NCBI RefSeq assembly: GCF_030409325.1
Contig: NZ_JAUFPR010000008.1
Span: 1-64,000 of the forward strand
Length of the DNA stretch: 64,000 nt
Direction of reading: 5' to 3'
Source: Mucilaginibacter aquaedulcis
Lineage (GTDB): Bacteria > Bacteroidota > Bacteroidia > Sphingobacteriales > Sphingobacteriaceae
Part shown: positions 54,319-62,432 of the stretch, in pieces
How positions within the stretch are numbered: the stretch's first letter is position 1
How the letters are laid out: the number at the start of each line of letters is the position of its first letter
Made by a program: the position numbers and the translations under genes
Notes under the pieces: generated by a model
Told to the model about the DNA's origin: nothing
Database searches by the model: none
What the model saw: the letters and a program-made list of their open reading frames with translations, nothing else

Positions 54319-54438
54319 TCATTCTTCCCAGTCATCAAATCTGTTGTGCTGATCCTTGTGCGGGGCAATAACATATGCTATTGCCGACAAGCAACAAAAC
54401 AATAATGCGCGGGTTAAATAAAATATAAATACCTCCAT
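54319..54438 (-). CDS. 39-residue putative single-pass membrane protein
   Basis: The frame reads MEVFIFYLTRALLFCCLSAI, AYVIAPHKDQHNRFDDWEE: one hydrophobic helix followed by a charged tail. This is the shape of many bacterial small membrane proteins. It lies in an otherwise empty 626-base gap (54143-54768) in which nothing else was recognised. Support is composition only. Confidence 0.35.
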   Translation of the reverse strand: MEVFIFYLTRALLFCCLSAIAYVIAPHKDQHNRFDDWEE

Positions 54439-54768
54439 GATTTAAAAGTTAGGTACACAGCGTGTGACTGACAGTTTTTATGCCATTTATTTAAATTTCT
54501 GATTTACAGAATGTTGGTTTTTTTTATTGTGCCTAAATCCTCTTTATTTAGCGAGTTATCGGTGGTAAGAAACGATATATGGCTATAATTGAGACTGTAC
54601 AGATACCTCGGATATTATAATTCATGACAGCACAATCTTGTCAATTCATCTGGACCCGCTATTGGAGCACGGCTGGTACCCATAATGAATTATAGCTAAC
54701 TCTATTTTTACCTGTATTAACATGTATTGTTGATAAAGGAATTATAGTTAAGAAGTTGGTTTAGTGTT

Positions 54769-56073
54769 ATGAGGAAGTTGCCTGGTTTAATTATATTTTT
54801 AGCTATTGGCATAGCTGTTTTTACGGGTTGTAAAATGGAAGCGCATTGCGATAAACCTTCTGCCGGGAGGGCGAATCTATCGCGTGTTATTGCGGTAGGG
54901 AGTTCTTTTACAGCTGGTTATATGGATGGTGGTTTATACCGAAATGGGCAGCTTCATTCTTATCCCGCTATTATAGCTCAACAAATGCAAATGGCGGGCG
55001 GAGGGAGTTTTCATCAGCCTTTGTTTACCACCGAGCAAGCCAATGGCTCAGGTTATCTTAAACTTAGCGGTTATAATGAAGATGGTACGCCACAGTTTGA
55101 TAGGGTTAATACAAACCTTGGCGTACGGGGGTATGTTAGCGCTTCATGTTTTGGAGAGTTGCGGTTATTCACCAAGTTTACCGGCGAGATCAATAACTAT
55201 GGTGTACCTGGTATTAAACTGAAAGAGATCACGTATAAGCCTTATGGAAATGTGAACGGTTTTTTTGAGCGGATGCTGCCCGGTAAAGCTCCCGACAATA
55301 TGGTTAGTTATCTTGATTTTATAACGGCTAAGCCATTTACATTTTTTACAAACTGGCTGGGTACAAACGATGTGCTGCCCTATGCAAAGAGCGGTGGAAC
55401 CGCTGATCAGCTTACAGACCAGGGAGCTTTTGAGCAATTATATAAACTATCCATCAATAAACTTACCGCATCGGGCCAGCAGGGGGCGGTAGCTACCATT
55501 CCTGATTTTACCACTTTCCCGTTTTTTAACACCATCACTGTAAATGGAATACTGGCTCAGGCGCGAAAGGTGAATGTGAATATTAAGGGTTTGTACATTA
55601 CCGCAAAAGACTCAGGCTCAAATTATACTCCCCGCCTGGCTACCACAAAAGATCATATTATTCTTGATTTCAATACGCAGGAAATCGGAAAACCGATTTT
55701 TACAGAACATGGTGACCTACCCTATGGCTTAACCGAATACACACCAATTGAAAGTGAATACGTACTAGATGAAAATGAGGCATTAAACTGCCAGCGTTAT
55801 ATCACATCATACAATAACTCCATCAAATCTATTGCCAACGTTAAGGGGCTTGCTGTTTTTGATGCTTACTCCTTTTTTAATAAAGTAATGGTAAAGGGAA
55901 TAATGGTAAGCGGCCGAAAGTTGAACTTAAAGCCGATAAAGGGTGGCCTGTTTTCTTTAGATGGCGTGAACTTTAACAACCGTGGTTATGCCGTAATAGC
56001 CAATGAGTTTATAAAGGCAATAAACAGGCAATATGATGCTTGTATACCAACTGTTAATATTGCGGCTTATTAG
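54769..56073 (+). CDS. SGNH/GDSL-type lipoprotein, probable hydrolase fold with altered His
   Basis: The 434-residue lipoprotein has lipobox Cys21 (FTGC). Block I is VGSSFTAGYMDGGLY, block II has NYGVPG, and block III is WLGTNDVL. Block V, usually DGVHPxxRGYAxIAN, here reads DGVNFNNRGYAVIAN, so the catalytic His position is Asn. The family is common in Bacteroidota outer membranes and is thought to act on esters. With the substitution it may be inactive or use another base. It is a single-gene unit with its own terminator. Confidence 0.8.
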   Translation: MRKLPGLIIFLAIGIAVFTGCKMEAHCDKPSAGRANLSRVIAVGSSFTAGYMDGGLYRNGQLHSYPAIIAQQMQMAGGGSFHQPLFTTEQANGSGYLKLSGYNEDGTPQFDRVNTNLGVRGYVSASCFGELRLFTKFTGEINNYGVPGIKLKEITYKPYGNVNGFFERMLPGKAPDNMVSYLDFITAKPFTFFTNWLGTNDVLPYAKSGGTADQLTDQGAFEQLYKLSINKLTASGQQGAVATIPDFTTFPFFNTITVNGILAQARKVNVNIKGLYITAKDSGSNYTPRLATTKDHIILDFNTQEIGKPIFTEHGDLPYGLTEYTPIESEYVLDENEALNCQRYITSYNNSIKSIANVKGLAVFDAYSFFNKVMVKGIMVSGRKLNLKPIKGGLFSLDGVNFNNRGYAVIANEFIKAINRQYDACIPTVNIAAY

Positions 56074-56100
56074 TGGGGATAATTTATATTGGGTTAAAAA

Positions 56101-56137
56101 ACAAAAGCCCGGATAATTCAATTGTCCGGGCTTTTGT
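56101..56137. terminator. bidirectional terminator between SGNH and SDR genes
   Basis: ACAAAAGCCCGGATAATT and AATTGTCCGGGCTTTTGT form a long stem with one mismatch, with A and T runs suited to both converging genes. Confidence 0.88.
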
Positions 56138-56154
56138 TTAAAAAAATTATGCTA

Positions 56155-56895
56155 TTAAGTTGTTGAGATACCGCCATCAACCGGTAATATTACTCCGGTT
56201 ACCCAGGTTGATCCCGAATCAATCAGTAAGGCTGTGTTTAGTACAATATCGGCCACGCTACCTCTTCGTTGTAGGGGGATGGTTGCTCTTTCGCTTTCGT
56301 GAATGGCCTGTACAACATCGGGCGGTAAACCTGCATTAGCCAATACCGGAGTATCAGTTGGGCCCGGTGCTATAGAATTAACACGGATACCTAAAGGAGC
56401 TAACTCTAAGGCCCAAATTTTGGTTAACATATTCATGCCTGCTTTAGCCGAACCATATGCGCTAAGCTGTGCTGATGGTTTAATACCAACGCTGCTGCTT
56501 ATATTAATAATCTGGCCTTTGGTTGCTGTTAAAAATTCAATACAGCCTGATGTAAGCAAGCTGGGAGCGATAAGGTGTGTTTTATACATATCCTCAAGCT
56601 CTGCAGGATTAATATTCTGTATCGGGGTTAAAGCTACGTGCCCGGCATTATTAACCAATACATCAAGCCTGCCATTCCAGGTTTGGCGGATGAAATTTAA
56701 TAAGGGTTTTTCCTGATCTGCCTTTAAGCTGTCATACTCCAATGCATGAATGCCTGGCATTTCGTTAGCTAATTTATGCAGACGCTCTGTATTGCGGCCG
56801 GTGATCAATACTCCCCAGCCCTTATTATAAAAATAGCGTGCAAGGCCTTCTCCAATGCCTGAAGAACCGCCTGTGATCAATATATTTTTTTGCAT
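56155..56895 (-). CDS. short-chain dehydrogenase/reductase
   Basis: The 246-residue classical SDR has the cofactor loop TGGSSGIGEGLA, NNAGHVAL, catalytic Ser in NISSSVG and the YGSAK catalytic pair. It ends in LPVDGG. Its substrate is unknown. It lies downstream of an HxlR regulator (211 bases) and next to a palindrome that may be the operator. Confidence 0.9.
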   Translation of the reverse strand: MQKNILITGGSSGIGEGLARYFYNKGWGVLITGRNTERLHKLANEMPGIHALEYDSLKADQEKPLLNFIRQTWNGRLDVLVNNAGHVALTPIQNINPAELEDMYKTHLIAPSLLTSGCIEFLTATKGQIINISSSVGIKPSAQLSAYGSAKAGMNMLTKIWALELAPLGIRVNSIAPGPTDTPVLANAGLPPDVVQAIHESERATIPLQRRGSVADIVLNTALLIDSGSTWVTGVILPVDGGISTT

Positions 56896-56945
56896 TTTGT
56901 TAATATTTTAAACAAAATAATGGCTTAATGAAATGATAAACAATA

Positions 56946-56963
56946 ACTTACCGTATGGTAAGT
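56946..56963. promoter_or_regulatory. ACTTACC-N4-GGTAAGT palindrome (possible HxlR operator)
   Basis: A perfect 7+7 inverted repeat 51 bases upstream of the SDR start. A near-consensus minus-strand TATTTTG with TTG 21 bases upstream lies between it and the gene. HxlR regulators typically control such adjacent reductases; binding is inferred. Confidence 0.45.
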
Positions 56964-57106
56964 AACTGTTGATAAGGTTTGCCATGTTCATAATTAGCAC
57001 TTTACATAAAATGCTTTTTATAAGTATAACAGACGCATGACAATGTAAGCCAGCACAATACCGGTGGTTTTCAGTACTGAAAAAACAAAATCGGGATGCC
57101 CGCAGC

Positions 57107-57466
57107 TCAGCTCTCTTTTTGATTGATATAAGCTTTGCCCCAATCATGAAGAGCGAGAAATACAGGCTCTAATGATTGCCCAAGATGGGTTAATTGATAT
57201 TCGACCCGGGGTGGAACTTCAGGGTAGATCATTTTACTAACGATCCCATCGTTTTCCATTTCTTTTAATTGCGAGGCGAGCGTTTTTTCTGAAATATTGA
57301 TAAGGCTTTTATTCAGGTCCGAAAATCGTAGCGGCTTGCCATCCCTTAATACCTTATATATTTTAAGCTTCCATTTACCGCCGATAAGTGATAAGGCAGC
57401 CTCAACGGTACAATCGGCGTCCTGGTTAGTATCACAGCTTATGGTGATTTGTCGGTTATAACTCAT
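57107..57466 (-). CDS. HxlR-family transcriptional regulator
   Basis: The 119-residue winged-helix protein shows DCTVEAALSLIGGKWKLKIY, LRFSDLNKSLINISEKTLASQL and PPRVEYQLTHLGQSL, the family hallmarks. The Cys near residue 19 (DADCT) is the position used for redox or electrophile sensing in several relatives. It starts 41 bases after the MocR stop and precedes the SDR. Confidence 0.92.
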   Translation of the reverse strand: MSYNRQITISCDTNQDADCTVEAALSLIGGKWKLKIYKVLRDGKPLRFSDLNKSLINISEKTLASQLKEMENDGIVSKMIYPEVPPRVEYQLTHLGQSLEPVFLALHDWGKAYINQKES

Positions 57467-57507
57467 CTATTTACTATTAAAAAACTAAATAAAAATTCAG
57501 TGGGCCA

Positions 57508-58986
57508 TCACGAGGTTATTTTTACCAGGATATCCACGGCTTTTATCATTTCTTCTTCCGTAAGTGAGGCAAACCCGAACCGGATACCATTATCATTAGG
57601 ATCGCCCGGTTTACTGAACGACATGCCGATCATACAAAGCCCTGCATGTGATGCATTGCTGAGTATCCTGTTTATAGAAAACCCTGATTTAAATTTTAGC
57701 CATATGGCCATACCACCAAGCGGTTTGGTAAATTCAATGGCATGTGATAATTTCTGGGTTAAAAGGTTGCAAATAAAATCACAACGCTGGGCATACAACT
57801 TATTTGATTTGTTGATATGTCTTGTGAGATCGCCGGTGATGATCATCTGGGCAAGCATATATTCTATAAAGGTATCTCCCCTTAAATCTATTAAGCGCTT
57901 TAGTACTATTGCTCTCTTTACAATATCAGGTGCTGCAATCAGGTAACCAACCCTGATAGATGGCGCCAGTAATTTGGAAAATGATCCTATATAAATTATT
58001 TTACCGTGATGCGGGGCGCTGGCCAATGGAAGTATAGGACTATTCTTGTAATAAAAATCATAGTCATAATCGTCCTCAATAACATAAAACCCATATTGCT
58101 CAATAAGTTTCAGCAATTTTTGCCTCCTCATGGCAGACATGGTTACAGTTGTGGGATGATGATGGTGGGGAACGATATAAAGCACTTTAACCGGAACGCG
58201 TTTCAGAAGCTCCTCTAACTGGTTAATATCAGGGCCTTCATCATCCACTCCAATCTTGTTGATGTGGGCACCGGCATGCTCAAAAATATCATTGGCAAAG
58301 CAATAGTTAGGTTCGGTTACAACCACATGATCATCTTTGGAAAGCAGCAGCATTGCCGTTATATATATAGCCATCTGGGCACCACGGGTTATCACTATAT
58401 CATTTTTTTTAATGTTGAGGCCCCGGGTTTCATTTAAAAACAATGATGCAGCATCTTTAAGTAGGGGCAGCCCCCCCTCATCTCGCAGACACATAAGCTG
58501 TTTTATTCGTGAGCTAATCCCTTTGTCGCGATAAATTTTGCTGATCTCTTTGAACGGAGCGAGTTCCGGATCGGGGAAGCCGTCATTAACTACAATGTCT
58601 GAACTTTTTGTATCCCGGTGCTCAGGCTGTGGGGGGCATTGCAAAACCAAGCCTTCTGAGCTTATAAAAGCGGTAGAGGACGGTGGTGAAAAATGGCTCG
58701 GTGGCTGAAATGATCTTGGCTTAATTACAGGAAGCTGCGGAATAACACGGTATCCTTTCCGGTCAACCGATTCTATCCAGTCTTCGGTCAGCAGCTCTTC
58801 GTAGGCGTTGATAATTGTTTTGCGGTTAACGGTAATCAGCTCAGCCATTTGCCGGGTTCCTGGAAAAAAAGTGCCGGGAGGAATCATACCTTTCTGTATC
58901 AGACCAATAAGGCGGTTGGTGATTTGCTTATAAACAGGAAGTTGATTTTCTTTATCAACAATGATCAGGCTATCGTAAGGGAGCAT
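57508..58986 (-). CDS. MocR-type regulator (GntR winged helix plus PLP aminotransferase-like domain)
   Basis: The 492-residue protein has an N-terminal GntR helix (LPVYKQITNRLIGLIQ, FPGTRQMAELITVNRKTIIN) and a fold-type I aminotransferase domain with the PLP lysine in YIGSFSKLLAPSIRVGY. MocR proteins sense PLP or amino compounds. Upstream (59098-59204) sits a sigma-54-like promoter with an upstream inverted repeat. The HxlR gene follows by 41 bases. Confidence 0.92.
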   Translation of the reverse strand: MLPYDSLIIVDKENQLPVYKQITNRLIGLIQKGMIPPGTFFPGTRQMAELITVNRKTIINAYEELLTEDWIESVDRKGYRVIPQLPVIKPRSFQPPSHFSPPSSTAFISSEGLVLQCPPQPEHRDTKSSDIVVNDGFPDPELAPFKEISKIYRDKGISSRIKQLMCLRDEGGLPLLKDAASLFLNETRGLNIKKNDIVITRGAQMAIYITAMLLLSKDDHVVVTEPNYCFANDIFEHAGAHINKIGVDDEGPDINQLEELLKRVPVKVLYIVPHHHHPTTVTMSAMRRQKLLKLIEQYGFYVIEDDYDYDFYYKNSPILPLASAPHHGKIIYIGSFSKLLAPSIRVGYLIAAPDIVKRAIVLKRLIDLRGDTFIEYMLAQMIITGDLTRHINKSNKLYAQRCDFICNLLTQKLSHAIEFTKPLGGMAIWLKFKSGFSINRILSNASHAGLCMIGMSFSKPGDPNDNGIRFGFASLTEEEMIKAVDILVKITS

Positions 58987-59097
58987 TTTGTTGTTCTTTG
59001 TGATTAAAAGCTAATTAACCCGGGCAGGATGAACACTTACCGGATAATTTCTGTTCCGGGAAGGCAGGATTACATTCAGGCCCGATAAACTTAGTTT

Positions 59098-59204
59098 TGC
59101 AACCAATGTGCCACTTTGTAAGTGTTTAATTGTTAGGTATTTGTAAAACATAGGCTGCTTTATTTATACCGTATTTAGTCAGTTAATACTATGCTGCACC
59201 ATAT
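59098..59204 (-). promoter_or_regulatory. sigma-54-type promoter and upstream activator site of the MocR gene
   Basis: Minus strand TGGCAC-ATTGG-TTGCA (59098-59113) fits the -24/-12 consensus TGGCAC-N5-TTGCW. Sixty bases further up, ATTTAGTC-N16-CACCATAT (59173-59204) forms a loose inverted repeat shared with three other units in this region. Confidence 0.75.
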
Positions 59205-59233
59205 TTAGTGTGTGCAAATAATCTTCAAGAGCT

Positions 59234-60235
59234 TTATGATTGATACAGAAGCGAGTTTTCGGGCTTGTCAAGATCGGCTATCCAATGCTCCAGGTAGGTC
59301 AACAGGTCTTTTTGATTTGTGGTGTTATTTTTTTCGCCCATAATAACAAAAACCGCAATACCGAGAGCTATGCAATGAGCTATATCCATTTGCATTAATA
59401 AACCGCTGCTATGGCCGGCAACAAAATTGTCTCTTGCATCTTTCGCGAATTCAATACTATGATCGGCTTTTTGCCGGGCCAGTACAAATTGCTGATCCTC
59501 GGTAAATACTATTACATCGGTAAAGGAATAAATGGAAAGGCAATAAATGCTCATGGTTCTGAATATAGAGAAGTATTTTCTTCTCAGATCGTCGGGAGCA
59601 TAGTTTTTTTGAATGCCATCCTCTTGCTCGCCGTTAAGTACCTTCCACAATTTGATAGCTTCGGCCTCGTCCAGGAAGAAAGTCACTTTACCGGTATACG
59701 AAAAATCGCTTATGATATCCAGGATCTCATCTACCTGAAAAAATAACATTTTTACCGGGTCGCCAAGGTAAAATATAAAATCAAGGTCCTTTTTTTTAAG
59801 GGGTTTAATAACATCGAAGAGAAGCCCGGTCCATAAATCTGAAGCATCTGATACATTAGCCCAATCGCCAAAAGCAATAGTTCGGCAGTGTTTGAACAAT
59901 GCCTGTAATGCAGCTATAAGCTGATCATTCTTAATATCGCGCCAGTGTTTTAAACTTACAATTTCTTCAAAAACTATGGCATCAATGGCTGATATTGAAA
60001 GGCTATCGCATTGCGAATCTAAAGTCATGCCCCGGATACCTAAGCGCTTTAAGAAGTTGGGCAAACCTAATTCATTAATACCCGCAATATTCTTATGGTC
60101 ATCAGCTGGTACAGCCTCGTTTGAGCGGTTAACGCTGAGGTAAATGTCGCCATTGTTATTAAAATTTTGAAGGTCTGATATCAGGTCTGCCAAAACAGGG
60201 CCGGGGTTTAGGGCATGCACATTTAAGGTTTCCAT
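59234..60235 (-). CDS. unknown protein, 333 residues
   Basis: No family was recognised. The protein is soluble, without signal peptide. It has an alternating beta/alpha look, with hydrophobic strands such as DAIVFEEIVSL, DFIFYLGDP and GKVTFFLDEA. Near the end is FVAGHSSGLLMQMDIAHCIA followed by LGIAVFVIMGEKNN. It lies under its own sigma-54-like promoter and inverted repeat, like its neighbours, which ties it to a shared regulon. Confidence 0.65.
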   Translation of the reverse strand: METLNVHALNPGPVLADLISDLQNFNNNGDIYLSVNRSNEAVPADDHKNIAGINELGLPNFLKRLGIRGMTLDSQCDSLSISAIDAIVFEEIVSLKHWRDIKNDQLIAALQALFKHCRTIAFGDWANVSDASDLWTGLLFDVIKPLKKKDLDFIFYLGDPVKMLFFQVDEILDIISDFSYTGKVTFFLDEAEAIKLWKVLNGEQEDGIQKNYAPDDLRRKYFSIFRTMSIYCLSIYSFTDVIVFTEDQQFVLARQKADHSIEFAKDARDNFVAGHSSGLLMQMDIAHCIALGIAVFVIMGEKNNTTNQKDLLTYLEHWIADLDKPENSLLYQS

Positions 60236-60317
60236 GATTGCTTGTATCGGTTTGTTAATGAATTTAAGGTGGTTTACAAACTGAAAATATTATTTCAGTT
60301 TAAGGTCATTTGCTGTT

Positions 60318-60425
60318 TGCAAGCCTTATGCCATTATGGTAAGGTGTTTATTATTAAAGGGTTGTGGTTGGTGGTTGGGTTTTAAAGTACGTCATATCGT
60401 GAACAGGAGATGTTTTCCACGATAT
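60318..60425 (-). promoter_or_regulatory. sigma-54-type promoter and upstream activator site of the 333-residue gene
   Basis: Minus strand TGGCAT-AAGGC-TTGCA (60318-60333). The upstream site ATATCGTG-N16-CACGATAT (60394-60425) is a perfect inverted repeat, 61 bases away. Confidence 0.8.
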
Positions 60426-60469
60426 GCGGTGTAATTATGATTGGATGGTATCTCTTCGTTTCTTGTCAA

Positions 60470-60871
60470 TCAAAAGTTTACGGCTTTGGCGGTGCCTGGC
60501 CCGTGCAGCCTGGAGAAACCATTAACAGAAAAGTTCCCGATATTTCCGTAGTGTACCACCCATTTGATCGAAAGCTTTTTTACCTGGGGATAAAAGGATT
60601 TGCAGGCATTAATCTCGTTGTTAAATGACTTAAGCATAGCTTTAAATTGGGCAAGGATAACATCTGTAGTAAAAGCGGGGCCAAGGCGGTAAAAAAGTAT
60701 GGCATCAACTTCGATCTCAGAGATCAGGAATGAAAGGTTGTTTGCTTTAATAATAGCATTTAACAATTTGGCTATAATAAGCGAACCCATTTCGTTGCCA
60801 ATTTCACTTACAAAATGATCATACCCGCTAATATTCACAATAAATATGGTTCCTTTCAGGTCGGCATCCAT
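60470..60871 (-). pseudogene. DUF2652 (cyclase-like) gene with probable premature stop
   Basis: The 133-residue product matches DUF2652 from its start (GTIFIVNISGYDHFVSEIG) through SEIEVDAILFYRLG to WVVHYGNIGNFSVNGFSRLHG. Family members continue with a segment like VIVAHRLLKNDIPHHEYLL. Here the frame stops at TGA after AVNF, but the same frame beyond it reads LTRNEEIPSNHNYTAY, similar to the missing segment. So either a nonsense mutation or decay has removed the C-terminus. It is last in a minus-strand unit behind the YCII genes. Confidence 0.6.
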
Positions 60872-60991
60872 GGCTTTAATTTTAAAAAACTATTCACTCA
60901 GGTATTAATAAGCCACAATGCTGGTACTTATACAATATCATTAAAATGGCCTCTGCAAGTGCAAAGACCATTTAGTGTTTAGGTAGGAATG

Positions 60992-61324
60992 TTAAACGGC
61001 CTGACGAATTTCAACCGTGCCGCCAAGTTCTAAAACCGGGCAGGTTTGGGCAATGGCAACAGCTTCATTATAATCTGCGGCATTAATGATCACTAAGCCG
61101 CCAATTGATTGTGATACCTCGGCATAAGGCCCATCGGCTATGGAGTTGCCTCCTGTGATGACCTTGCCCAGCGGATCAAAGCGTTGAATAGGCTTTACCA
61201 CCTTATCTTTAATGCTGGTGAAAAATATCTGCCAGTGGGCCAGGTGCTCCTGCAATTTTTCGGGTGAAGGTTGGATCTCTTTGGTTTTATAGTCTCTGCG
61301 AAATACTAATAGAAATTCGTTCAT
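60992..61324 (-). CDS. YCII-related (DGPF) protein, copy 2
   Basis: The 110-residue protein has the ferredoxin-like YCII fold: MNEFLLVFRRDYKTKEIQPS, the signature DGPYAEVSQSIGGLVII and LGGTVEIRQAV at the end. The His/Asp pair often seen in active YCII enzymes is not obvious. It is clearly a tandem duplicate of the next gene (40 bases upstream). Confidence 0.88.
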   Translation of the reverse strand: MNEFLLVFRRDYKTKEIQPSPEKLQEHLAHWQIFFTSIKDKVVKPIQRFDPLGKVITGGNSIADGPYAEVSQSIGGLVIINAADYNEAVAIAQTCPVLELGGTVEIRQAV

Positions 61325-61364
61325 GTTATTGTTTTAAAGTGGTGATTATTTATTTGATTACTGT

Positions 61365-61697
61365 TTATAAACCCTGCCGAATTTCCACACGCCCGCCAAG
61401 TTGCAGAATAGGGCAGCTACCCGCCATCTCTACAGCTTCATTATAGTTTGCAGCTTTCAAAAAAAGCAAACCTTTAACTGATTGCATTACTTCTGTGTAG
61501 GGCCCGTTGGTAACGTGGCTGCCAATTACCTTACCCTGGGCCGAAATGCGCCTTGCGGGTCTTGATAATTTATCATTTGCGGCAAGGCTCCGGAGCCAAT
61601 CGGCCCAGAGCTTGCGGTATGCTTTTAACTGTTCGGGTGATGGTTGAATTTCCCTGGTTTGGTAATCTCGCCAGAATACCAATAAGAACTCGCTCAT
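61365..61697 (-). CDS. YCII-related (DGPF) protein, copy 1
   Basis: From the ATG at 61697 the product has 110 residues: MSEFLLVFWRDYQTREIQPS, NGPYTEVMQSVKGLLFL (DGPF motif altered to NGPY) and LGGRVEIRQGL. The frame extends to 61751, but the paralogue alignment fixes the start. It lies 31 bases after the small acidic gene. Confidence 0.88.
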   Translation of the reverse strand: MSEFLLVFWRDYQTREIQPSPEQLKAYRKLWADWLRSLAANDKLSRPARRISAQGKVIGSHVTNGPYTEVMQSVKGLLFLKAANYNEAVEMAGSCPILQLGGRVEIRQGL

Positions 61698-61728
61698 TTT
61701 AAATGTCAGGATATTTTGATCTGTTATT

Positions 61729-61911
61729 TTATTCTTCAGGCCCATCCTCAAAGGGCTGTTCTACCATTCTTAATGAATCATCAAGATATTCGCCACCCTG
61801 ACTAAAGCTTTCATCAAAGTTTGGATCGGCATCATTATCTGTTGATTCCTGTACTGATTTTTGATCTTTGTTACCGGGATCCGCATGGGATCCAAAAAAG
61901 AAATAGTTCAT
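61729..61911 (-). CDS. small acidic protein, 60 residues
   Basis: The product begins MNYFFFGSHADPGNKDQKSV and is rich in Asp, Glu, Ser and Asn, ending EQPFEDGPEE; it is probably disordered. The sigma-54-like promoter directly upstream and tight spacing to the YCII pair support it being a real first gene of that operon. Function unknown. Confidence 0.5.
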   Translation of the reverse strand: MNYFFFGSHADPGNKDQKSVQESTDNDADPNFDESFSQGGEYLDDSLRMVEQPFEDGPEE

Positions 61912-61993
61912 GTCGCTTTGAATTAAGTTTATGATTTGTAATGAAACATTTATCGCTTTTAAATTTTGCCATATCTGGGCATATTAACTGATT

Positions 61994-62101
61994 TACAACC
62001 AACGTGCCAATGTTTTAATGTTTTGAATATTAGTTACTTGTCATTGTTTTGAAATTCATTCTACACTTTATTTAGCCGATTTAAACAGGATTACACGAAA
62101 T
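61994..62101 (-). promoter_or_regulatory. sigma-54-type promoter and upstream activator site of the acidic-YCII operon
   Basis: Minus strand TGGCAC-GTTGG-TTGTA (61994-62009). The upstream site ATTTAGCC-N16-CACGAAAT (62070-62101) is again 61 bases away. The -24/-12 block shares 14 of 16 bases with that of the MocR gene. Confidence 0.75.
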
Positions 62102-62151
62102 GAAGAGGTGTTTTACATATTTTACCACCGCCCTGAGCTTTTGTGAATAAA

Positions 62152-62187
62152 AAAGTCCGGTAGCTTTGCTGCCAGACTTTCTTTTTT
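62152..62187. terminator. orphan terminator-like hairpin
   Basis: AAAGTCCGGTAGC pairs with GCTGCCAGACTTT with one mismatch and a G-T pair; CTTTTTT follows on the + strand and an A-run precedes. It might end a minus-strand read from the NmrA gene or structured block to its right. Confidence 0.5.
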
Positions 62188-62256
62188 AACAGATGGGGTG
62201 ATGCACATTAAACTGATGCATCTTTAAGTATTCAGAAAATTATTTTAAGGTAGCAG

Positions 62257-62410
62257 TAGCCCGTCGACTCTTCGAGTTGCTGACCGGTTTTCACAGGGAC
62301 ACTGTGCCGGCGTGGGTTTGTCCCGAGCACGAACGGGTGGAAAGTGCTCGCCCCTTACAACATCCATGAAGAGCTGACACCCGTCATCTTCGTTTTACGC
62401 CGGGCCCATG
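62257..62410. other. GC-rich structured block of unknown nature
   Basis: This block is sharply GC-richer than its surroundings. It contains nested pairings: CCGG-CACAG / CTGTG-CCGG (62284-62310), CGAGCAC / GTGCTCG (62324-62350), GAAGA / TCTTC (62368-62391), and a long-range CCGGCGT / ACGCCGG (62307-62313 with 62397-62403). No protein family was recognised in any frame. It could be a structured RNA or a mobile-element remnant. Confidence 0.5.
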
Positions 62411-62432
62411 CAAGCCTTAAAAATTTCTATGG

